A DNA stretch of 64,000 bases from Strongylocentrotus purpuratus (lineage: Eukaryota; Echinodermata; Echinoidea; Camarodonta; Strongylocentrotidae): the NCBI RefSeq assembly GCF_000002235.5, contig NW_022145609.1, forward strand, positions 35,109,119 through 35,173,118, written 5' to 3'. The translations under genes were made by a program, and so were the position numbers. Shown piece after piece: positions 1-11,831 of the stretch. Below the pieces are notes generated by a model that was not told the DNA's origin, did no database searches, and worked only from the letters and a program-made list of their open reading frames with translations. Position 1 is the stretch's first letter, and every line of letters starts with the position of its first letter.

Positions 1-340
1 AAACCAAGGATCCTCAATCTACACCTCACTCTAATCCTAACCCTAACCAAAAGCCCAATTGAACCAAGCTCTATTGCTAGCTGACGAGATAAAGCCTGGG
101 GCACATGTCAGATCCCCAATGAGAAAAAACCTTTCCATGTCGATGGACATTTTCCTGAGGGTTTGGTGCTGTTTCTTGGTAAGATTCTTCTTAAAGTTTA
201 TTTATTAAAAATACATCACAGTGTTCAAATAGATATAGATCATAAGGATTAAGAAATAATCTTTATTTCAACATGTTTGGATGTACGGGCATGATTACAC
301 AGATTCATACTCTGGCAGAAGATGAGGAACAAGTTCTTAC
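1..340. other. PDE4 intron (partial) downstream of exon 341-495
   Basis: Intronic sequence running off the window edge. It holds CCTAACCCTAACC-like degenerate telomere-type repeats near 30-50 and a near-identical remnant of the neighbouring PDE4 exon (listed separately). No other coding signal is seen. Confidence 0.7.
136..188 (-). pseudogene. Duplicated fragment of the adjacent PDE4 exon, lacking a splice donor
   Basis: These 53 bases match the 3' end of the exon at 341-495 (its last 53 bases, positions 341-393) with only two visible mismatches. They would encode [15 protein letters not shown] instead of [15 protein letters not shown]. Similarity stops at the exon's own 3' boundary: the real exon is followed by gtaaga on the minus strand, the remnant by gaaagg, so no donor is present. 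It lies inside the next intron, in the same orientation. The simplest reading is a small recent local duplication of an exon end. A mutually exclusive exon is unlikely because the 5' half of the exon and both splice sites are missing. Confidence 0.8.
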
Positions 341-495
341 CATGTCAATGGACATTTTCCTGAGGGTTTGGAGCTGTTTCTTGGTAAGATTCTCAAAGAT
401 ATTGCAGTTGTCCTCTTGGAGGAGTTTGAAGGCGACGGCGAGTGAGTGATTCTCTAAGACAGAGACATCGTTGTAGAGTATTGCTAGTTCTGCAC
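341..495 (-). CDS. PDE4: PDE4 exon, catalytic domain ([11 protein letters not shown] to LRKMSIDM)
   Basis: 155-bp exon, 52 codons counting the base contributed by the previous exon. The acceptor is ttattacag before GTGCAGAAC and the donor is ATG/gtaaga. It encodes [10 protein letters not shown], then [13 protein letters not shown] and [15 protein letters not shown], which aligns with the vertebrate PDE4 exon of the same length (about 73 percent identical to the human sequence as I remember it). Two odd positions: the usual LENHH is LENHS here, and the residue before SVLEN is Val where vertebrates have Glu or Ser. The frame and splice sites are intact, so this looks functional though diverged. 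Confidence 0.93.
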
Positions 496-1037
496 CTGTA
501 ATAACCGAGCAGGAGAACAACAAACATAACAATCATTGAAGGTCTTGCTAAAGGACAATATAGCTGCAAGTGAAATGCTACTCAAAGTGCAAACCATTTG
601 ATTTATAGTCCACTCAAGTACCTTCTAGACCATAACAATTCTGTGAAACATTTATCACAACTTCATGTGTTGTTAAAGACATGCCTAGGATGGAATAGTG
701 ACCTTTTATTACACAATATACTACATAAACTAATTCTGTTTGATTTACATCAGTCAAGAATTTATTGTGGTAAATATATATATATATATATATATAGGTA
801 ATATTTTTGAACTATCATAGAAAGCAATCTTTCTTTTTGGAACACATCAAAAAATTCATACACACTGAAAAGTTAATTTGTCTAATTAGATTAGAAAATT
901 CTAAAGCCCAAGGCATCTACTCATAAGTTGAATAAGGAAAGGTATAACAGCAAATAACTGAAGGGTACAAGTTCTTTTGAGAAACACCAGGAGAGGAGAC
1001 GAGAGAGGGCAGACAGGGTGAAACTGTAAAAGATAGA

Positions 1038-1081
<44 letters not shown>

Positions 1082-4000
1082 GGGGGGGGGGGGTATATTG
1101 ACTTACTTGTGGTACACAGGAATTGATTGTTTAGACCCGGATGATGGACATCATGTATTGCTGCTGAAAACAACGCGGCCATAATCTCAAGATCTGTAAA
1201 CACATTCTACAATCATAAAGAGAAGAAAATAAGGAGTGATTTCATTATAGGTCTATGATCTAAAGAAATGTACATCACAGTGAAAAGAATTGTCTGAAAA
1301 CGATGACATGATGACTCCGTTCATCATCCCATCTATACAACCACTGGCCCTAATGCGGGATCTAACCAAAGCTACACTGGAGGAATGTAACATGTCTAGT
1401 GTATCACCATCACCACCACAATCAACGCCGTCATCATCTTCTTCATCCTCCTCAATTATGTTAGCCTTGGCCTTGGTTTTGAGGGTTTGGGCCTTATCAT
1501 CATAAAAATCATCATCTTCATCCTCCCCTCTTTCCCCCTCCTCCTCAGCATCATCACTAACCCATTCAACACCACCACTACCCTCTTCCTCCTACTCTTC
1601 ATATTAATCATCATCCCTGACCCTTACCTCAAGTGCTGGAGCTGACAAGAGAAAGTGTGTGGAGTGTACAACGTCAGCTGCATGAATTTGATTGTGGTAT
1701 ATAACTTCTCTGTGATAGTGGTCTTCTAACGTCATCATGTATATCAAGAACGTCTTTTCAGGAATTTGAAATGTCTTTAATATACCTCGATCCTGCCAAA
1801 AATAGAAGAAAGCACAAATAAATTCAAGGTATGATATTGAAATGGAATGTAAAATAATCTAAGTTTAGTATTCATTGTCTTTTCGGGGATATCTATATCC
1901 CTAATTAACATTACAAAATCCAGAATTTACAAATAGAGTCAGTCACACAAGGTTATCATATTTGTTCAAATGTAAAAGAATGTTAAAAAATTGTTGAGTA
2001 AGATTTATTTGTAACTGATCTCAATCAAAGAGGATGAGTTAAAGATGAAGTTGAGTTATGGTCATGCGATTGCATTGTGAAAGAAACGGTGTGGAATCGA
2101 CCAGAAAAGGTTGATCATCTAGCATATAAGCATTTGTGTGTATTGCAAGGTTCTGGAATCATCAAAATGATAAGAAATTTGGCCAAGTCTTGGTAAAGTT
2201 ACAAACACTTGCACAGACAGATGTATATGGGACTACTCGAACACGTGGCGTAAAAAGCCGGCCCCCCGATTTTTACGATGTTACATGCCATATTTAGAAT
2301 ATGAAGGCATTTGAAGAGCCATGCTTTTCAGGGAACATGTCTTAACTGATGTTCTTCCACACTTGCATAATAAGAATGAGTAATGCTCACAAATTATTTT
2401 TCACCTCTTCCCAGAACTCAACCTTCTCTTTAAAGGCAGAGGAAAAGAGACAGGGAAAAGTCAAAAAGTGTTCAAAATTAATTCATCTATCAGAAAAATC
2501 ACAATTTTAAAAAAATAAATCTTTGTCTTTCATGTACTGACTAAAGACAGGAAAATGACATACATGGCTAAAATCCTCTGATACATTACAATAAATCTTT
2601 TCAAGGACTAATCAACATTTAGAGATAACCGTGGAAACACTAGGAACTCGATTCAAAATCAAGCAGTTTCTTCGAGATGGAGACAAATGAGATGATAATC
2701 AAATAACGTACCTCAAATAATCTATAGATGATGGCTGTGAGGGGTTTGTGGTTCGTGATCTCATCAATCTTGAATATACTGATGCTCCATGTATCAAGCA
2801 ACCTCAGCTCCTGAAGAGAAAATACAAGCAAGGTGTAACACAATTGCGCTTTGGTAGATGTAATATAAACATGTCAGGAATATAAAATGAAATTAGTTTG
2901 TTTCAAGGATAATTCGTCCGTTATTGGTTAGAGTTTGAATTGAAATACAAGCACACCACCCCAAATCCATCCCAAACGGATGACTGAAGCCTGCGTTGTC
3001 ATACCTGCCAACATTTGAAAATGAGAATTAAGAATTTTTAGCACGGTATGTCTTCGAAAATAAGAAATCTGTACCCTTAGCGGCAGTGTATTACTGGCAA
3101 TACGCGGTAAATCTGTGCAAAAAAGTGAATACAAATTCGCTGCTCAATCATGCAGCCCTTCAATGCACGCAATACGTGAACTCTCACATCGCGGCATATG
3201 ATAAAACAAGCTTAATTTGGCTTAAGCAACACAAAAATAAAAATAAATAAAAAAATGAAAATCTGGAATATTACAGATTTTGTGGTCCTAAAAATCCAGA
3301 AAAACAGAATATTACAGATTATTCGGAAGGGTTGGCAGGTATGCGTTGTGTGTTAACGTGCCCCTCCCCTCCCCACCTACACAACCCCAATCAGTTATAC
3401 AGTGATTCAGTTTTTTTCCCCCTCCAAGGCACAGGTAATGCCAAATACTTAATAACGATTTTACAAAATCAATTTATCTATTCATCTTGAAGAAGAATTG
3501 TTCGAATAGAGAAGCCTTCATTGGCACTCCAAGAGTAGACACATTTACAAGACAGCCAAGCTTAATTAAGACTGCTTTCAAGAATATTGTTCTATCAGCA
3601 GTTACTGATCGGCATTATGTAGAGGAGTGGTGAGTGCACAATCCAAACAATTGTTTGTGTTTTTAAGGAATAGCAGGTTGGGGCTTAAGGGGGGGGGGGG
3701 GTGGCATTGTGGTGTTCCCATTTTAACCTACCAGCCTTTATCAGAGCAGTAGGCTACAGGGGGGCGTTTCACAAAACTTGTCATCAGTGACAAATGACAG
3801 TTTTTTGTTATAAGCTACTGAAATCCTTGCTTCTGATTGGTTGTCAACAGATTTGTCACTGATTTTTGTCATTGAAAAAAGGCTTTGTGTAACAGGTCCC
3901 AGGTTTAATGTATCTCTCTCACCTTCTCTAATTCTTCCTCTTTTTCTTTCTTGACAGGCACCCCAAACTTCTTGATGATATCACCACTGATGACGTTATG

Positions 4001-7000
4001 GTGCTTGGGCTTGGTCACGATGATATTACTGACTCCCTTGATCTTCATCAGTTCAGTGGCTTTCAACAGCTTCTTGGAAGCTGGGGCCTTGCTGAGCGGT
4101 GACGGTGAGGGCGCTAGTTCCCTTGCCGACAGGGGTACTGGTTGATCAACTTCTTGCTGCTTATCTGTATGAGAGATAAAAGGAGAGTGAGAGAGAGAGA
4201 GAGGGAGGGAGAGAGAAGGGGGCCAAAAGAAAAAGTTGAATTATGCCTTCATTGGCCTTTCTACATCTTAGTTTTGAAAAACGTTTAATGAATTTTCAAC
4301 ACAAAGTTTTAAACCCCTTTCAATTCAATAAAATTGCATGTTAAGCAATGGATCTGCCTGCATATATTCTTGCATTTGAAATTCCCTTATTTATTTTGGT
4401 ATTTCAGTTTTTAAATTCTTTCAATATTGAAGTCATCCGAGTATCATGTAAAAAGGTAAATTATAATTTGATCTGTTTTCTGTAAACATGACAGAGAGTA
4501 TCCAACTAAGTATATACATGTATTGATATCAACAACTTCTGCTCTAGAAAAGCACAGACGCCAGAGTGTGTAGTTTTACATCTCGTTAGCTGATGGTGTC
4601 ACACATGTTACTCCCAATAGATCACTTCTTTTTGCATGCTTCATGGACTGTCTGGAAAGCAGTCTAGCATCTCCCCATTGGGGCATCGAGGGGTAGTCAT
4701 CCCTCCATAAGAAAATGTCGTCTGCTGATTTGATATTTTTATAGGCGTGTGGCAAATTCTAAACAGAAATTACTTTTTCTTCCTTTCTTAATTCATCTAT
4801 ATCCATACATACATATTTTTTTAAATTTTATTGCTGTGAAATTTCCAGCTACCTCATTAGCATAATTTGGAATAACACAAAATACATAAACCTCAGAGAT
4901 GACAGTGCATTTCTTATTACTCATCTTGGTATAAAACATTAATTCCACAATATATAAGGGTGCGTTTATTGACCAAATTTTTGCCTAGAATCAGGTTTCT
5001 CAAACGTCTTTCAGGCAAATTTAGAAGGTGATAAACGCAAAGCCTTTTTTAAACGTCTTTAGATATGGGCATATCTAAAGACGCAAAAAGGTGTGTTTTG
5101 AATGTGACATACAGCCAGAATCACGTTTCTGAGAGATGATAAACGCAAAGCTGTTTTGAAACCCACATACAAATCGGACCTTCCCAGGTTAATTTCCGGT
5201 TAGGAGGCTAGCGCACGCCACGTGTTGTGTACAAGCATGTGTGTGGAGTTGACCTCCGAGAAACTGTCTGCTTCCCGGGTCAAACGGCGCAAAACAGCTG
5301 CGCAGACACACGGCAAATCACTTTCGTATAGTGGGGTTCGATATGTACATATTTAGTGGCAAGACACGATAAACGCAACCCTCAGTTGATTTTGATTAAA
5401 CAACAAGGCATTTTGTTTCCCAAAATATAAGATGACTAACTCTAAGTTGGACTTAAACTTTATGGAGAGCCATTTGTACCCTTCAAATGGAATACATTCA
5501 AAAGCAAAAACTCAAGTATTTTAGACTTTTCATAAATTTCATAAATCAACATTTTATGCCTATTAAAATAACTTTTACAAACTATTTTCAAAGATGCTAA
5601 TGGCTTTCCATAATTGTTAAGTCTAACTTAGAGATAAGTTCAACTTAGGATCTTTGTGAAACAACCCCTTGTATTGGTAATTCATATCTCTATAAGGTGA
5701 TATGAGTGAAGATCATGGCTCACAGAGTCCTTCAAATATTTAGATTAATGAGGCTAACAATTTCTTGAACTCTAATGTCTGACCCAATAACCCTAAAATA
5801 TAATCATATCGTCCTGCCATGGTGATACAAACTAGTACCAAGGCTTAGATCAATCTTCTAAATTGGTACTTCAGATATTGTGAAAACAAGCCAACAGATG
5901 ATTTTTCATTTGTGCGATCCATCTTGTCAGGATAAAGCAAACAGCACTAGTAATTATCCAAAGTACTTTTCTCCCCTCACTAAGCCTCATTCATGATCCT
6001 ATGTCGCCTCGTGTATGCCCTCTGGCATGTTTGTGAGACGTTCGCATCGAGGAGTCTGCCCCCAAGAGGCATGCTTCAACAGGGCTCGGCTGACATGTAT
6101 ACATACATCATGTGACCAATTTAATATCTTGTTTAGAACTGTGCTTGCTTAGTCTGCACAACTCCATGGCAGCATTCAAACTTCAGAAGCATTTTAATTA
6201 CAGATGTGTAATTAAAGATCAAATGACCATGTTAACAGGAGTCAAATGGGAACATTGAAATTTCCAAAATTATGTGGACATACATTTATTACATATTACA
6301 CTCTTTTATACAATACGCTCTCTTATGAAGTCTGTTCATATCTTACATAGATATCTAGGATCATATATCCACATTAAACATACGCTGGAAATATAACTTT
6401 CAAATTTGCAACACTTACCAAGAAATGTGTTGTAGAGGTATTCTGAGATCTGGTTCCCTGATTTGCTTGTTTCCGAGAAGGCCGACAGCTCTCGATTTAA
6501 CATCCGTTTGAACTGTGAGTGCAAAGAATGTTTTAGTAGATGTAATCACCGATTTGCAAGACTGACCTCACAAGGACATCTGGCCCTAATACAAAGTCCT
6601 CAACAATGTGGTATATACATGTAGTGGTAATTCTATCCTTTCAAATTTTCTTACTCTTTAATGTCTTGATTTTACTAAATCAGCAGTTAAATATGATAAA
6701 TCAGTAGTTATTTTTTTGGTCTTATTTTGAATGACCTAAATGGTTTGGGGAAAAAAGGCTTTTAAATTAAAGACTGTTTTATGAATTTCATACTGTTTTA
6801 AAAAAACTGTATTTTTTTAATGATTTCACCTTATCCCCGGGCCTCTCCCCCCCCCCCCCCACTCAGTGTTATTTAGGGTATGCGTATGCATGTTCTCTCA
6901 TTTTGAAAACACCCCTAAGTCTGGTGTGTAAAGTCAATATGGGCCAGATTTTTGTGTACTACGAGCCAGACTTTGGTGCGTGAAAAGTACCCCTTTACCG

Positions 7001-10000
7001 GACATTTTGGGAACATGCATGTGGTCCCTCTGACCCCGGCCGGGACCTTATCATAAAGTCCACCCTTGGTAGTTCTGTCTATGAAACTTATACCTGATTT
7101 GGAAATATAAAATACAAGCAATGAGAAGAGAGTGTTACCTTGCTAGTTGCCATGTCACTAACTGAGCGATGTGTTTGCATGGTCTCAAGCTGATCTAGAC
7201 ACCAGTCAAGCTCTTCCAATGTGTCTGTTGCCATCTTGGACGTATTCTCTTCCGTTGATGATCCCGTCGATGATTGTGTTGATGACTGCTTGCTTGCCTG
7301 AGTACTTCTTGGAGATTGCCTGTTGCTAGGTCAACATACATAAAACAAATTAGATTTGGAATACAGAATATGCACAATGACCAGTGATTGGCCTTTCCAA
7401 AGTCATATCACTAAAATACTATCATCTACTATCATCTCAGTCTCTGCTTGAGTTTGTACTAAAAAAAAAAATCCTAAGATTTAGTAGTAGAGGTCGATCC
7501 CCACATAACCCAGGCATGGTAAGAATAGATGAATAATAAAAAAGTGCCTCTTCTTCATTTAAAATAAGGACTAAGATATTTAATTTGAGATGATTATTAT
7601 TTGAGGTTTTGGAAACACTAATCCTTGTTCTTTACTGCTTCACACTAAAAATAAAAAGATTCTGTATTATGAATGGAGGTGTTCTGCATATTAAAAAAAA
7701 GAGAAAAGTTATAAATTCCAAAAGCTGATTGCAAAGTCTTTAGATCAGTGAAGTGCCTATGAAATCTGGACAGTTACGTTACCAAAGATACTCAATAGCG
7801 ATTAGTTTGAATACAAAAGTAATTGATCATACGAAAGCAGCTCCATGAACAATTGCTCCGCAGTCAATATCCTACACTAATCAAATTCATTTCTTCAACC
7901 CTTGGACCAAACACTTACCCTGACCCTAACCCATAAATTAAACAATAACTTAAAGATAAAGTTGAGTTCTGGTCATGTGATTGCATTGTGAAAGAAACGG
8001 TGTGGAATCTATCAGAAAAGGTTGATCATCTAGTATATAGGTATTCGTGTGTATTGCAAGGTTCTGGAATCATCAAAATGATAAGAAATTTGGCCAAATC
8101 TTGGCAAAGTTACAAGCACTGTACACAGAATGATGTATATGGGACTACACGAGCACATGGCGAAAAAAACCTACCCCCCCCCCCCCCCCGATTTTTACGA
8201 TGTTTCATGTCATATTTAGAATATGAAGGCATTTGAAGAGCCATGTTTTTCAGGGAACATGTTTAATCTGATGTTCTTCCACCTTTGCATAATAACAGTG
8301 ATAACGCTCACAAATTATTTTTTACCTCTTCCCAGAACTCAACCTTCTCTTTAAGAACCAATTCCAACCCCAGCCCTTACCGTTTATCTTTGATAAAATA
8401 CAGCCCTGGGCAGTTGGCACAGGAGCACAGATTTACAAATGGAAAAGGGCAAGAATACGCCGTTCAGATACTTTACCTTGGTGCAGTGAGACCCGTAAGA
8501 TTAGCATAGTTCTTCCGTACATTTCGTAAACTGGCAAGGATCTGGGCGAATGGGGTGACGATAATGTCTTCTTGTGTATGTCTGAAGGTTAAGAAAGAAA
8601 ACACCAATGAATCTATTGACTGCCAGAGTATACATGTCATTCCTATAGCAGGAGAAAGAAAGCATTAAGGTCCATCTAAATGAGTGGGATGCTAGATGGA
8701 AAAAGACGTAGAGTGTCATCATGATAAGTCACTAACCTCTCATAAGAGGGAAAAATCTGTACTTAATAAATCATGATGATGATGGCGCATAACAAAATCC
8801 ATCTGTTTCCCTAGGCAGTGGGTTAACTTTTAATATGAATAATTGTAACAAATTAAATTTCTAATGTATTTTTTTTTTTATTGCTGACCTGGACAAAACA
8901 TACCTTCCACAGGAGTTATCTTTATTCCATGTACATGTTTTGCTTTTAAGAAGATGCAAAGAGCCAAAAGGGCATTTTTAAATAAAATTTCACAGATTGT
9001 AACGCCCTTCTCACTTTCAATGGAAAATACTTATAAAAGAACACTTGTTAATATGATTTATTTTTGAGAAAGAAAAAAAGAAGAGACTTACGATTCGCTT
9101 GTGATGGAAGAATTTCTGGACATGGACTTTGGTGAGAGGTCAAACTCGCTGTCCGAGCGATAGAGGAAGGACTCCCTCCGTTGGGGAAAGTTGAGCACCA
9201 GGCCGGAGGAGGGACTGGCCGCCTCCAAGCCTGGACTTCTGCTCGGTGATGGACCATTCTCAACATCAAAGCTGCAGAAGAGAAGAGAAGAGAGGGAGAG
9301 ATAAAAGGAGAGGGATATTTAATCATGGTGTGCCAAGTGTGATAAGATACATGTATCATCTGACATACATGTAAGTCACAGAGCTAGAATCAGGTCTCAA
9401 ATCTGTATACAAAAATATAAGTAAATATTTGCAACAAAACACAGCTGGATATGATGTTATATGGGGCATGTGCATTAATGTACATTGAAACCTGCATATC
9501 AAAGGGGGTGTAGCATGGCGAATACTGGTCCACACAATCTATGACTTCTTTTGGACAACTGCACATAAAGGAATGGACTTGATTGATTAACGGTGAGCGC
9601 GTGCTAGCGTTAGCGAAACAGACCAAAGTTCTCTTCACGCTTCGGTTTTCACGTATGTTGCACGCACGTGAATACTGCGGTCTCGTCGTCCGTAGTCGTA
9701 TTATACCCGATTGGCCCTGAGTCAGGCCACAGGATAGACATATAGTCTCGTCATGCTACACCCCCTATAGGACCACTCAAGGAAGACAAGAAAAGTTGTC
9801 TTTATAGGCAGGCAGGTGGTCTTTATGTTAAAGTTTCAATGAGCTAGAGTCACTATTCAAGGGAAATGGAAAACAAGGTGTTTACAGACAGGTGGTTGCT
9901 CAAGCAGGTTTCACTGTACACAGAAGACACCCTCACAGGAAATGATTGACCGATCATGAAAATGAATTACTAGGAAAGACGAATAGCTCAGTGGTTTTGA

Positions 10001-11773
10001 GTAGTGACCTTGGAAGCAGGGATTTCAGGTTCAAACTAACGCAGAATCAAATTGCCTTTCTGCTTGGAGCTAGAGGGGTATTAACTCATACAATTTTACA
10101 CAGTTGACGTCCTTCTGGCTCCAATCAGACAAGTTTGTCTTCTTCTTAGGTTGGGGTATCGTATTCTTTTATGAGTAGGGGGAACTGAACGTACAATGTA
10201 GGAATCTCCATCCGAGTTGGACTGATGAAGTGTATAATGTGAACAGGGGCATGTCACACACAGCTTGACAATTGATCACTGTACATGTACATACATGATA
10301 GCGATCAATTTCATCAATCAATCACTTACTTACATGTACATAGTATATTAGATTAAGAAGTATTCATTTGAAAAACTATTTCAAAAGTATTCTGAAATAG
10401 CTACAAATAAATCCTAACTTTACATATGAATGATGAATCTAACCACATGTTCAGATTACCAGAATTCATGGTATACCTACATGAGAATCATGTAACTCCA
10501 GGGGGTGTTTTACAAAGATCCTGAGTCAAACTTAACTCTAAGTTGGACTTAAATATAATGGGGAGCCATTTGTAGCCTTATAATGAAATATATTCAAAAG
10601 CAAAAATTCAAGAATTTTAGACTCTTCACAAATTCCACATCAAGAACATGAAATATCCTTGATAATAAAAAATATGAATGATATTAAGCAACGTTTCATG
10701 GCTTTTAAAATATTTTTTACAAAATATTTTCAAAGATGCTAACGGCTGTCCATAATTTTTAAGTCCAACTTAGAGATAAGTTCAACTTAGGATCTTTGTG
10801 AAACACCCCCCTGGTGTATACAATATTAAAGTTAATACTTTCTTCTAGTCTGAACGTCGTATTAATAAATATTGTATAACTAAACATATATCAAAATACA
10901 TGTTTGAGCATCTTTTCAAACCAAAAACTAATAAAAAAAAAAATCAGGGTCCCATTCTAGTCTTAATGACCTATCATATAAAAATAAATTGTAACTGGGT
11001 GGTGTTTATCATGAGAGCGCACTGATGATTGGCTAGCCGTCATGTTAATGGCTCTATTCAAAATTAGTTCCTTTATACATTTCTTTATATATGTTGTTTT
11101 CTAGTCTGTACGTTCCTTTCACTATACGATGATTCTTTATACGTGTTTTGTATTCATTTCCTTTAGTATAAACTGGCTATACATTGCGAACCAATCAGAG
11201 ACTGATTCTGGAATATCAAAACCAGTGAAAAACATTTCCCTCAACGTAAATTGCCCCATTTTGCTAAAACATTACCATATTCCTGAGCTGTTTGTTTACA
11301 ATGTAATGTACAGGTGTCTAAATAAACAAATACAAAATAATATTATTGATTACAAGTTCACTCAATGTTCGATTACAGTGAAGTATGATTCACACTGTGC
11401 AGTCACAACAAGAACTAAAGCAGTGTATCCTCAAAAACCAATGCAATCTCAACACTACATGTTGCCTCTTTTCATGAATATGGCAAAAAATTATAATATT
11501 GTACACCAGGGGAAATAGCACAAGTCTTCCCTACACCCTTCCCTTCGGTGACAGGTTGGTGACAGGTTGGTGACAAAACCTGAAGAATTATGCATTTCCC
11601 TTGGTCTCACAAATTCAATATTTTGCTGTCTCTCAAAAGACGCATGCTGCAGACTAATTCAATTGCACGACCAAGGTTCGGCGAAGAAAGAGAGGAATTT
11701 GACACTCTTTAGGCGGATGAACATTCAGGAGATGGGGAGATGATAGGATGAGGAATGTATGAGAGTATGAAGA

Positions 11774-11831
<58 letters not shown>

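Larger units (their letters stand above)
2811..3922. other. PDE4 intron with two small transposons
   Basis: Intron of 1112 bp. It contains a hAT-like element (3000-3341), a poly-G run near 3691-3702 and a foldback element (3759-3900). No coding signal is seen. Confidence 0.7.
4165..6418. other. PDE4 intron, 2.25 kb
   Basis: Contains an (AG)n tract near 4188-4216, a foldback element at 4957-5382 and a copy of the GGGGGTGTTTCACAAAG family at 5431-5669. The remaining sequence shows no coding or RNA signal that I can support. Confidence 0.65.

Noticed and set aside
3951-4145. Plus-strand frame of 64 codons
   Set aside because: Antisense shadow of the PDE4 linker exon 3923-4164.
11129-11518. 129-codon plus-strand frame
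   Set aside because: AT-rich, no family resemblance, sits deep in a PDE4 intron.
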